Positions 17,054 to 24,224 of a DNA stretch of 58,734 bases are shown piece after piece; the stretch's first letter is position 1, and each line of letters begins with the position of its first letter. Under the pieces are notes generated by a model. It was not told the DNA's origin. It ran no database searches and was given only the letters and a program-made list of their open reading frames with translations. A program made the position numbers and the translations under genes. Source of the DNA: Halieaceae bacterium UBA5085 (GTDB lineage Bacteria; Pseudomonadota; Gammaproteobacteria; Pseudomonadales; Halieaceae); NCBI GenBank assembly GCA_002414665.1, contig DIAF01000034.1, positions 1 through 58,734 on the forward strand, read 5' to 3'.

Positions 17054-18826
17054 ATGAACCAGCAACAGGCAGACATCGTTATCGTGGGAGGAGGAGGCGC
17101 CGGCCTGCGCGCGGCGATAGCCGCTGCCGAGTCCAACCCCGGTCTCGATATTCTGCTGCTGTCCAAGGTGTACCCGATGCGCAGCCATACTGTGGCAGCC
17201 GAGGGCGGCTGTGCCGGTGTGATACAGCCACACGACAGCCTGGACGCACACTTCGACGACACCGTGGCCGGCGGCGACTGGCTCTGCGACCAGGACGTGG
17301 TGGATTATTTCGTGCGCCACGCGACAGAGGAGAACCTGCGCCTCGAGCACTGGGGCTGCCCCTGGAGCCGCAAGCCAGACGGCAGTATCAACGTGCGCGC
17401 CTTCGGCGGCATGCAGATAGAGCGCACCTGGTTCGCCGCCGACAAAACCGGCTTCCATATCCTGCACACGCTGTTCCAGACCTCGCTCAAGTACCCCGCA
17501 ATTCGTCGCTGTGACGAGTATTTCTGTACCGACCTGCTGGTGGAGGATGGCCACTGCGCTGGCCTGCTCGCCATCGACATGCGCAGCGGAGAGCAGACCC
17601 TGATTGCCGCATCCGCTGTTATCCTCGCCACCGGCGGTGCCGCCCGCGTGTATCGCTACAATACCAACGGCGGCATCGTCACCGGCGACGGTATGGCGCT
17701 GGCCTACCGTCAGGGCGTGCCGCTGCGTGACATGGAGTTCGTCCAATACCACCCCACCGGACTGCCCGGCTCCGGGATACTGATTACCGAGGCGGCACGC
17801 GGCGAAGGTGGCGTGCTCACCACCTGCGATGGCTACCGCTACCTGCAGGACTATGGCCTCGGCCCGGAAACGCCGCTGGGCAAGCCGCAGAACAAGCAGA
17901 TGGAACTGGGCCCGCGGGATCGCCTCAGCCAGGCATTCTGGCACGAAGAGCAGGCGGGGCGGACCGTGGCCACAGAGCGGGGCGCAGCGGTGTATCTCGA
18001 CTTGCGGCACCTCGGTGAACAGCGCATCCAGGAGCGCCTGCCCTTCATTCGCGATCTCGCGCGCACCTACGTCAACGTGGACGCCGTGCACGAACCCATT
18101 CCCGTGCGCCCTACAGCCCACTACACCATGGGCGGCATTCAGACCGATCGGCACACCGCCACCTGTCTGCCGGGGCTCTATGCGGTGGGCGAGTGCGCCA
18201 GCGTGGGACTGCACGGCGCCAACCGGCTGGGCTCCAATTCGCTGGCAGAACTGGGCGTTTTTGGCCGCCTGGCCGGGGAGCAGGCGGCAGAGCGCGCAGC
18301 ACAGGGGTTGGCGGTGGACCCGCAACGTCTACGGCCACAGGCTGAGGCACAGGCCGCCGGGCGGGAAGCGTTGCGTACGGCAAACGGCCCGGAACGCCTC
18401 GCCGCCCTGCGCGATGAAATGGCCTGCGCCATGGAGGCGGGCATCGGCATTTTCCGCGTGCCGGCACAGATGTCCGCGACCATCGAGAAGATTGCCGAGC
18501 TCAAGGCGCGCTACCAGCAGCTGGGCCTCAAGGATGGCAGCCGCGCCTTCAACACGGAATGGCTGCAGGCCATTGAGCTGGGCTTTCTGCTCGACGTCGC
18601 CGAAGCGATGAGCCACGCCGCGCTGGCGCGGCAGGAGTCCCGCGGCAGCCACCAGCGTCCGGAGGATTTCCCGGCGCGCAACGATGCGCTTTTCCTCAAG
18701 CACAGCCTGGCCAGGCAACAGCCGGGAGGCGCGGCCGAAGTCAGCTGGCAGGACGTGGTCATCACCCGCTCGGCGCCGGGCGAGCGGCACTATGGCGGCA
18801 CAACGGTCCAGGGGGCGAACCGGTGA
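17054..18826 (+). CDS. frdA: Fumarate reductase flavoprotein subunit
   Basis: A 590-residue catalytic subunit that reduces fumarate to succinate. The N-terminus has the FAD-binding IVIVGGGGAGLRAA and the covalent-flavin His in RSHTVAAEGG (about residue 44). Active-site segments are EFVQYHPTG, RDRLSQAFW with a catalytic Arg, and RPTAHYTMGG. Together with the next three genes it forms a complete E. coli-type quinol:fumarate reductase, so Frd is preferred over succinate dehydrogenase or aspartate oxidase. The stop overlaps the frdB start as TGATG. Confidence 0.93.
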   Translation: MNQQQADIVIVGGGGAGLRAAIAAAESNPGLDILLLSKVYPMRSHTVAAEGGCAGVIQPHDSLDAHFDDTVAGGDWLCDQDVVDYFVRHATEENLRLEHWGCPWSRKPDGSINVRAFGGMQIERTWFAADKTGFHILHTLFQTSLKYPAIRRCDEYFCTDLLVEDGHCAGLLAIDMRSGEQTLIAASAVILATGGAARVYRYNTNGGIVTGDGMALAYRQGVPLRDMEFVQYHPTGLPGSGILITEAARGEGGVLTTCDGYRYLQDYGLGPETPLGKPQNKQMELGPRDRLSQAFWHEEQAGRTVATERGAAVYLDLRHLGEQRIQERLPFIRDLARTYVNVDAVHEPIPVRPTAHYTMGGIQTDRHTATCLPGLYAVGECASVGLHGANRLGSNSLAELGVFGRLAGEQAAERAAQGLAVDPQRLRPQAEAQAAGREALRTANGPERLAALRDEMACAMEAGIGIFRVPAQMSATIEKIAELKARYQQLGLKDGSRAFNTEWLQAIELGFLLDVAEAMSHAALARQESRGSHQRPEDFPARNDALFLKHSLARQQPGGAAEVSWQDVVITRSAPGERHYGGTTVQGANR

Positions 18827-19575
18827 TGGGCACTATCGAGCTGGTGGCCACACGCTACCGTCCGGAGCAGGACGTGCAGCCCTGGGAACAGCGCTATACC
18901 GTGCCCTGTAGCGAAGACATGTCGTTGCTCGACGCCCTCAACTACATCAAGGACGAGCTGGACCCGTCCCTGAGCCACCGCTGGTCCTGCCGCATGGCCA
19001 TCTGCGGTAGCTGCGGCGTGATGGTAAACGGCGAACCGAAGCTCTCCTGCAAGACGTTCCTGCGCGATTACCGCGAGGCAGGCGTGGTGCAGGTCAGGGC
19101 ACTCGACAACCTGCCAGTGGAGCGCGATCTTGTGGCGGACATCAGTGGCGTGGTCGAGCACATCGAGGCGGTGAAACCCTGGTTGATACGCCACAGCACG
19201 GCGCCGGTCGACACAGCACACACGCAGACCCCCGAGCAGATGGCGCGCTACCACGCCTTCAGCCAGTGCATCAATTGTGCGCTGTGCTATGCCGCATGCC
19301 CGCAGTTCGGGCGCAACCCGGCGTTTCTGGGCCCCGCCGCGCTCACCCTCGCCCAACGCTACAATCTGGATTCCCGCGATGAAGGCAGCAGCGAGCGCAT
19401 GCCCTGGCTGAATGCAGAAGAGGGTGTGTGGAGCTGCACCTTCGTCGGCTACTGCTCGGAGGTCTGCCCCAAGGATGTGGACCCGGCCTCAGCGATCAAC
19501 CGCGGCAAGGTGGCATCGGACATCAACTACGGGGTCAACCTGTTCCGCCTGTTGCGAGGCAAAAGCGATGCGTAA
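18826..19575 (+). CDS. frdB: Fumarate reductase iron-sulfur subunit
   Basis: A 249-residue protein carrying electrons from quinol to FrdA. The 2Fe-2S site is seen in SCRMAICGSCGV and the following KLSC; the 4Fe-4S motif is CINCALCYAACP; the remaining Cys residues (WSCTF, CSEVCPKDVDP) serve the other cluster. The ATG at 18826 overlaps the frdA stop by one base; a GTG codon earlier is possible. Its end overlaps frdC by 8 nt, which indicates tight coupling. Confidence 0.93.
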   Translation: MGTIELVATRYRPEQDVQPWEQRYTVPCSEDMSLLDALNYIKDELDPSLSHRWSCRMAICGSCGVMVNGEPKLSCKTFLRDYREAGVVQVRALDNLPVERDLVADISGVVEHIEAVKPWLIRHSTAPVDTAHTQTPEQMARYHAFSQCINCALCYAACPQFGRNPAFLGPAALTLAQRYNLDSRDEGSSERMPWLNAEEGVWSCTFVGYCSEVCPKDVDPASAINRGKVASDINYGVNLFRLLRGKSDA

Positions 19576-19975
19576 ACCCTGGCAGCCACAACAGCCCCGC
19601 GACTGGTGGCTGCACAACCCGGCCTACCGCCGCTACATGCTGCGCGAAGCCACCGCGCTGCCCCTGATGCTGTACACCCTGCTGCTGCTCGCCGGGATAT
19701 TCCAGTTCAGCCGTGGCGAGGTCGCTTTCGCCGCCTGGCTCAGCTGGATGCAGACGCCGGCCGCGCTGCTACTGCAGGGTATCGCGCTGGCCGCGGCCCT
19801 GTTGCACGCGGTGACCTGGGTCGCACTGGTGCCAAAGATTCTGGTCATCGACAGCGACCGCCTGCGCATTGATCCGCGACAGGTGTTGCGTGCCCACCAG
19901 CTGGGCGCGCTGGCCGGCAACCTGGGGCTGGTCGTCGCCACACTCTGGCTGCTGTGGCCGGCAGGGGGCGCGTAA
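19568..19975 (+). CDS. frdC: Fumarate reductase membrane anchor subunit C
   Basis: A 135-residue protein with three transmembrane helices that anchors FrdAB and helps form the quinol site. YRRYMLREATALP corresponds to the E. coli FrdC segment containing the quinol-site Glu29, and LAAALLHAVTW matches the second helix. No heme-ligand pattern of di-heme type is obvious. The start ATG lies within the frdB 3' end. Confidence 0.9.
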   Translation: MRKPWQPQQPRDWWLHNPAYRRYMLREATALPLMLYTLLLLAGIFQFSRGEVAFAAWLSWMQTPAALLLQGIALAAALLHAVTWVALVPKILVIDSDRLRIDPRQVLRAHQLGALAGNLGLVVATLWLLWPAGGA

Positions 19976-19977
19976 CC

Positions 19978-20322
19978 ATGCGCCGCTCCCACGAGCCCAT
20001 CAGCTGGTCCCTGTTCGGCGCCGGCGGCATGCTGCTGGCGTTTATCGGCCCGGGGCTGATTGTGAGCACGCTGCTGCTGGCCTGGCTGGTACAGGACCCA
20101 CAAGCGCTCCATGCCACATTGAGCAGCGGGCTGCAGCACCCGCTGGCGAGGCTGGCGGCGCTGGCCGTGATTGCGCTGCCGCTGTACCACACCGCACATC
20201 GCCTGTATCACGGCCTGCACGACCTGCACATCACGGGGCCGACGTGGCTGCTGGGAGGTTTTTTTTACGGTGGGGCGACGGCACTCAGCGCCCTGTGCGC
20301 CTTATGGCTGTTCTCGCTGTAA
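19978..20322 (+). CDS. frdD: Fumarate reductase membrane anchor subunit D
   Basis: A 114-residue protein with three transmembrane helices. SHEPISWSLFGAGGM at the N-terminus and HRLYHGLHDLHI near the end follow E. coli FrdD closely in pattern. It begins 3 nt after the frdC stop and completes frdABCD. It converges on hisF with 10 nt between the stops. Confidence 0.9.
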   Translation: MRRSHEPISWSLFGAGGMLLAFIGPGLIVSTLLLAWLVQDPQALHATLSSGLQHPLARLAALAVIALPLYHTAHRLYHGLHDLHITGPTWLLGGFFYGGATALSALCALWLFSL

Positions 20323-20332
20323 TCCAGCGCCG

Positions 20333-21106
20333 CTAGAGACGCACCTCGATGCCCCGCTCCGCCATGTAGGCCTTGGCTTCGGGCACGGTGTATTCCGCAA
20401 AGTGAAAAATGCTGGCGGCCAAAACCGCATCGGCCCCGCCCAGCAGTATGCCGTCCACCAGGTGCTGCAGGTTGCCCACACCGCCGGACGCTATCACCGG
20501 AATGTCCACCGCATCGGTAATGGCGCGGGTGACACCCAGCTCAAAACCATTTTTGGTGCCGTCCCGATCCATGCTGGTGAGCAGAATTTCCCCAGCCCCC
20601 AGCTCCGCCATCTTCACCGCCCAGGCGACCGCATCGATGCCGGTAGGTTTGCGCCCGCCGTGGGTGAATATCTCCCAGCGCGGCTGGCCGTCCACATCGG
20701 CTACGCGCTTGGCGTCGATCGCCACCACGATGCACTGGGCACCGAAGCGCTGCGAGGCCTGGCGCACGAGTTCAGGGTTGTGTATTGCCGCCGTATTGAT
20801 GCTGACCTTGTCGGCACCGGCGTTGAGCATGGTGCGGATGTCGTCGACCGAGCGAATGCCGCCCCCCACGGTGAGCGGAATAAACACCTGCTCGGCAATC
20901 TGCTCGACGGTGTGGACCGTGGTTTCACGGCCTTCGTGACTGGCGGTAATATCCAGGAAGGTGATTTCGTCTGCGCCCTGCTCATTGTAGCGGCGGGCAA
21001 TTTCCACCGGATCACCCGCATCGCGGATGCCGACGAAGTTCACGCCCTTGACCACGCGACCATTGTCGACATCGAGGCAGGGGATAATGCGTTTGGCCAG
21101 GCCCAT
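20333..21106 (-). CDS. hisF: Imidazole glycerol phosphate synthase, cyclase subunit
   Basis: A 257-residue (beta/alpha)8 barrel that, with HisH ammonia, converts PRFAR to imidazole glycerol phosphate and AICAR. Catalytic acids are in RIIPCLDVDNGRVVKG (Asp11) and VAIDAKRV (about Asp130); phosphate loops include GGGIRSVDDI and ASGGVGNLQHL. It is last in a hisB-hisH-hisA-hisF block and lies 3 nt after hisA. Confidence 0.97.
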   Translation of the reverse strand: MGLAKRIIPCLDVDNGRVVKGVNFVGIRDAGDPVEIARRYNEQGADEITFLDITASHEGRETTVHTVEQIAEQVFIPLTVGGGIRSVDDIRTMLNAGADKVSINTAAIHNPELVRQASQRFGAQCIVVAIDAKRVADVDGQPRWEIFTHGGRKPTGIDAVAWAVKMAELGAGEILLTSMDRDGTKNGFELGVTRAITDAVDIPVIASGGVGNLQHLVDGILLGGADAVLAASIFHFAEYTVPEAKAYMAERGIEVRL

Positions 21107-21109
21107 CGC

Positions 21110-21844
21110 TCAGGCCGCCGCGTCACACAGGCGTTGCGCTTCGGCCACGTCCAGCGTGCCTTCGTAGATGGCCCGGCCCGTGATGGCACCGCAGATGCCT
21201 TCATGCGCCACAGCCTGCAGGGCCCGGATATCATCCAGATTGGTGATCCCGCCGGAGGCGATAACCGGAATGCTGGAGGCCCGGGCCATGCCCAGCGTGG
21301 CCTCCACGTTCACACCCTGCATCATGCCGTCGCGGGCTATGTCGGTGTAGACGATTGCGGACACGCCGTCAGCCTCGAACTGCCTGGCGAGGTCCGTGGC
21401 CAGTACCGTGGACACTTCGGCCCAGCCGTCTGTTGCCACCAGACCGTCCCTGGCGTCCAGGCCGACGATAATTTTGCCCGGAAACGCGCGGCAGGCCTCA
21501 GCGACAAACGCGGGCTCCTTAACCGCTTTCGTGCCGATAATCACGTAACTGACACCGGCCCGCACGTAGTGCTCAATGGTCTCCAGATTGCGAATGCCCC
21601 CGCCAATCTGGATAGGCAGGCGAGGGTAGGCAGCGGCAATCGCCGTGACCACCTCACCGTTCACCGGCTCACCGGCAAAGGCCCCGTTCAGGTCGACCAG
21701 GTGCAGGCGCCGGCAGCCGGCCTCCACCCAACGCCGGGCCACCGCTACGGGGGCATCCGAGAACACCGTGCTGTCCTCCATCAGGCCCTGGCGCAAGCGG
21801 ACGCACTCGCCGTCTTTTAAATCGATAGCAGGAATGATCAGCAT
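21110..21844 (-). CDS. hisA: ProFAR isomerase HisA
   Basis: A 244-residue barrel enzyme that isomerises ProFAR to PRFAR, feeding HisF/HisH. MLIIPAIDLKDGECVRL contains catalytic Asp8, and VYTDIARDGMMQG the second acid side. IQIGGGIRNLET and ASGGITNLDDI are the phosphate-binding turns. It overlaps the hisH 3' end by 7 nt. Confidence 0.97.
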   Translation of the reverse strand: MLIIPAIDLKDGECVRLRQGLMEDSTVFSDAPVAVARRWVEAGCRRLHLVDLNGAFAGEPVNGEVVTAIAAAYPRLPIQIGGGIRNLETIEHYVRAGVSYVIIGTKAVKEPAFVAEACRAFPGKIIVGLDARDGLVATDGWAEVSTVLATDLARQFEADGVSAIVYTDIARDGMMQGVNVEATLGMARASSIPVIASGGITNLDDIRALQAVAHEGICGAITGRAIYEGTLDVAEAQRLCDAAA

Positions 21845-22488
21845 GCGGGAGTCCAGTTGATGAAGTTACGCAGCAGTTGCAGCCCGGCAGTGTGGCTCTT
21901 TTCAGGGTGAAACTGGGTGGCGAAAAGGTTGTCGCGGGCCAGTGCCGCATCGGCGCACACGCCGTAATCAACGCTGCCTGCGACCAGCGAGCGGTCGGCA
22001 GCGGTGACGTAGTAGCTGTGCACGAAATAAAAACGGGTGCCGTCCGGAATGCCGCCCCATAGTGGGTGCTCACTTACTCTGCGAACCTCACTCCAACCCA
22101 TGTGCGGCACTTTCAGGCGCAGCCCTTCAGCGTCGTGCAGCGGCTGGCCAAAGTGGCGCACCGTGCCCGGAATGACATTCAGGCAATCCACCCCACCGTT
22201 CTCTTCCGAGTGGCTCATCAGTGCCTGCATGCCCACACAAATGGCCAGCACCGGCTTGTGCTGCTCGGTCAGGGCCACCTGCAGCAGCTCGTCACAGTGC
22301 AGGCGACGGATCTCCGCCATGCAGTCGCGAATAGCGCCCACGCCCGGGAAGACCACCCGATCCGCCGCGCGGATCTGCTCGACATCGTGGGTCACCACCA
22401 CCCGGTCGGCACCCACATGCGCCAGCGCACTGGCCACCGAATGCAGGTTGCCCATGCCGTAGTCGATCACTGCCACTGAACCGCTCAC
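21838..22488 (-). CDS. hisH: Imidazole glycerol phosphate synthase, glutaminase subunit
   Basis: A 216-residue class I glutamine amidotransferase that supplies ammonia to HisF. The nucleophile Cys is in LAICVGMQAL (about residue 80), and the His of the triad in TQFHPEKSH. The N-terminus IDYGMGNLHSV is typical. It starts 5 nt after the hisB stop and overlaps hisA. Confidence 0.97.
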   Translation of the reverse strand: MSGSVAVIDYGMGNLHSVASALAHVGADRVVVTHDVEQIRAADRVVFPGVGAIRDCMAEIRRLHCDELLQVALTEQHKPVLAICVGMQALMSHSEENGGVDCLNVIPGTVRHFGQPLHDAEGLRLKVPHMGWSEVRRVSEHPLWGGIPDGTRFYFVHSYYVTAADRSLVAGSVDYGVCADAALARDNLFATQFHPEKSHTAGLQLLRNFINWTPAC

Positions 22489-22493
22489 GGGTG

Positions 22494-23087
22494 TTACAGC
22501 ACGCCTTTCGTGGAGGGCATCATGCCGGCCATGGCGGGGTCTGCCGCGAGCGCCATGCGCAGTGCGCGGCCAAAGGCCTTGAACACGGTCTCTATCTGGT
22601 GATGCGTGTTGTCGCCGCGCAGGGTATCGATGTGCAGCGTGACCTGCGCGTGATTGACGAAGCCGTGGAAGAACTCCTGAAACAGGTCCACGTCAAAGCC
22701 GCCCACTGACGCGCGGGTAAACGGAATGTGATACACCAGCCCCGGCCGCCCGGAGAAATCCACCACCACGCGGGACAGCGCTTCATCCAGCGGCACATAG
22801 CTGTGGCCGTAACGCACAATACCTTGCTTGTCGCCTACCGCTCTGGCGAAAGCCTGGCCGAGGGTGATGCCGATGTCTTCCACGGTGTGGTGGTCGTCGA
22901 TGTGCAGATCGCCCTTGGCATGGATATCAAGGTCGATCAGGCCGTGACGCGCAATCTGGTCCAGCATGTGTTCGAGAAAGGGAATGCCGGTGTCAAATTT
23001 CGCCTGGCCGGAACCGTCGAGATTCACCGTGGCGGTGATCTGCGTTTCCAGCGTGTTGCGAGTCACACTCGCCTTGCGCTCAGACAT
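22494..23087 (-). CDS. hisB: Imidazoleglycerol-phosphate dehydratase
   Basis: A 197-residue manganese enzyme of the sixth histidine step, without the N-terminal phosphatase domain found in enteric HisB. Metal-site motifs are FLEHMLDQIARH, DLHIDDHHTVEDIG and the later HHQIETVFKAFGRAL. The ATG at 23087 has TGGAGAA upstream and fits the usual N-terminus (RNTLETQITATV); the open frame upstream is not conserved-looking. It is the first gene of hisBHAF and divergent from arsS. Confidence 0.95.
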   Translation of the reverse strand: MSERKASVTRNTLETQITATVNLDGSGQAKFDTGIPFLEHMLDQIARHGLIDLDIHAKGDLHIDDHHTVEDIGITLGQAFARAVGDKQGIVRYGHSYVPLDEALSRVVVDFSGRPGLVYHIPFTRASVGGFDVDLFQEFFHGFVNHAQVTLHIDTLRGDNTHHQIETVFKAFGRALRMALAADPAMAGMMPSTKGVL

Positions 23088-23218
23088 GCTATTCTCCAGA
23101 ACCTGCACTGGCGGATGGGAACCGGGGCCAGGCCCGGAAAAGCGCGCCATTATAGAAGAAAGCGGGGCCGAATTCACCGTCAGATCCGCTGCCGCCACCG
23201 AACAAGGACTCCACACCG

Positions 23219-24178
23219 ATGCACGCCACCCTGCCGCTGCTGGAAGCGACCGATTTTCCCGCCCTCAGACGCGCTGAGCTGCAGACGCTGCAGGTCAACC
23301 TCGGCTACCTGTGCAACCAGAGCTGCGTACACTGCCATGTGAACGCCGGCCCCACCCGCACCGAGATGATGAGCGACGATCTCATCGACCTTATACCCCG
23401 GGTGTTGCAGGCGCGAGGCGTGTCCCTGCTCGACCTGACGGGTGGCGCCCCGGAAATGCACCCGCGCTTCCGCGACCTGGTGACCGCGGCCACCGCCCAG
23501 GGCGTCAGGGTGATGGATCGCTGCAACCTCACCATCCTGCGCGAACCCGGTTATGAGGACATGGCGGAGTTCCTCGCCCGACACCGGGTGGAGATCGTGG
23601 CCTCCATGCCCTGCTATTCGCCGGCCAACGTCGACCAGCAGCGCGGCAACGGCGTGTTCGACAAGAGCATCGCCGCCCTGCAGTCACTTAACGCCCTCGG
23701 TTATGGGCAACCGGACAGTGGTCTGCTGCTGAACCTGGTCTACAACCCGTTGGGCCCCACCCTGCCACCGAACCAGCAGGCGCTGGAGGCAGACTACAAG
23801 CGGGAACTGCGCGCGCATTTCGGTATCGAATTCAACGCCCTGTTCACGCTGGCCAACATGCCCATCAAGCGTTTCGGTAGCACCCTGATTTCCAAGGGGC
23901 AGTTTGCCGCCTACATGCAGCTGCTGAAAGACGCCTACCAGCCCGGCAACCTCGAGGGTGTCATGTGCCGTTCGCTGGTGAGCGTGGACTGGCAGGGCTA
24001 CCTGTACGACTGCGACTTCAACCAGCAGCTTGACCTGCCGCTGCCAGGCCACGAGGGCAGACTGCAGCTTGACAGCCTGCTGACGGGAGGACTGGATGGC
24101 CGCGAGATTCGCACCGCCGACCACTGCTACGGCTGCACCGCCGGCCAGGGCAGCAGCTGCGGCGGGGCACTGAACTGA
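23219..24178 (+). CDS. arsS: ArsS-type radical SAM protein
   Basis: A 319-residue radical SAM enzyme of the family named for arsenosugar biosynthesis. The 4Fe-4S motif is CNQSCVHCHVNAGP (Cys32, Cys36, Cys39), followed by DLTGGAPEM. The C-terminal domain has CDFNQQL and the terminal Cys cluster HCYGCTAGQGSSCGG. Some relatives carry selenocysteine near the C-terminus; this one has only Cys codons. Its probable job is adding a deoxyadenosyl group in arsenosugar formation, but no arsM is in the window. The gene is 46 nt upstream of the TVP38/oxidoreductase fusion, and AAGGA precedes the ATG. Confidence 0.8.
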   Translation: MHATLPLLEATDFPALRRAELQTLQVNLGYLCNQSCVHCHVNAGPTRTEMMSDDLIDLIPRVLQARGVSLLDLTGGAPEMHPRFRDLVTAATAQGVRVMDRCNLTILREPGYEDMAEFLARHRVEIVASMPCYSPANVDQQRGNGVFDKSIAALQSLNALGYGQPDSGLLLNLVYNPLGPTLPPNQQALEADYKRELRAHFGIEFNALFTLANMPIKRFGSTLISKGQFAAYMQLLKDAYQPGNLEGVMCRSLVSVDWQGYLYDCDFNQQLDLPLPGHEGRLQLDSLLTGGLDGREIRTADHCYGCTAGQGSSCGGALN

Positions 24179-24224
24179 CCCAAGCCAGAGCCGGGCGCCC
24201 TGTGCGGCTCCCCCAAGGAGAACC

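Noticed and set aside
16055..18325. A 756-codon minus-strand frame that would make the EAL protein a large fusion
   Set aside because: Only the last 255 codons carry a domain. The rest is antisense to frdA, has low-complexity His/Ala/Gly-rich content, and a strong GAGGAGG-GTG start lies at 16822.
20171..21820. A 549-codon plus-strand frame across hisF and hisA
   Set aside because: It is antisense to two fully recognisable histidine genes and shows no domain; long antisense frames are common at this GC content.
23219..24178. Selenocysteine in the ArsS-type protein
   Set aside because: The C-terminal cluster is coded by Cys and Ser codons and the gene ends at a normal stop with no in-frame UGA before it.
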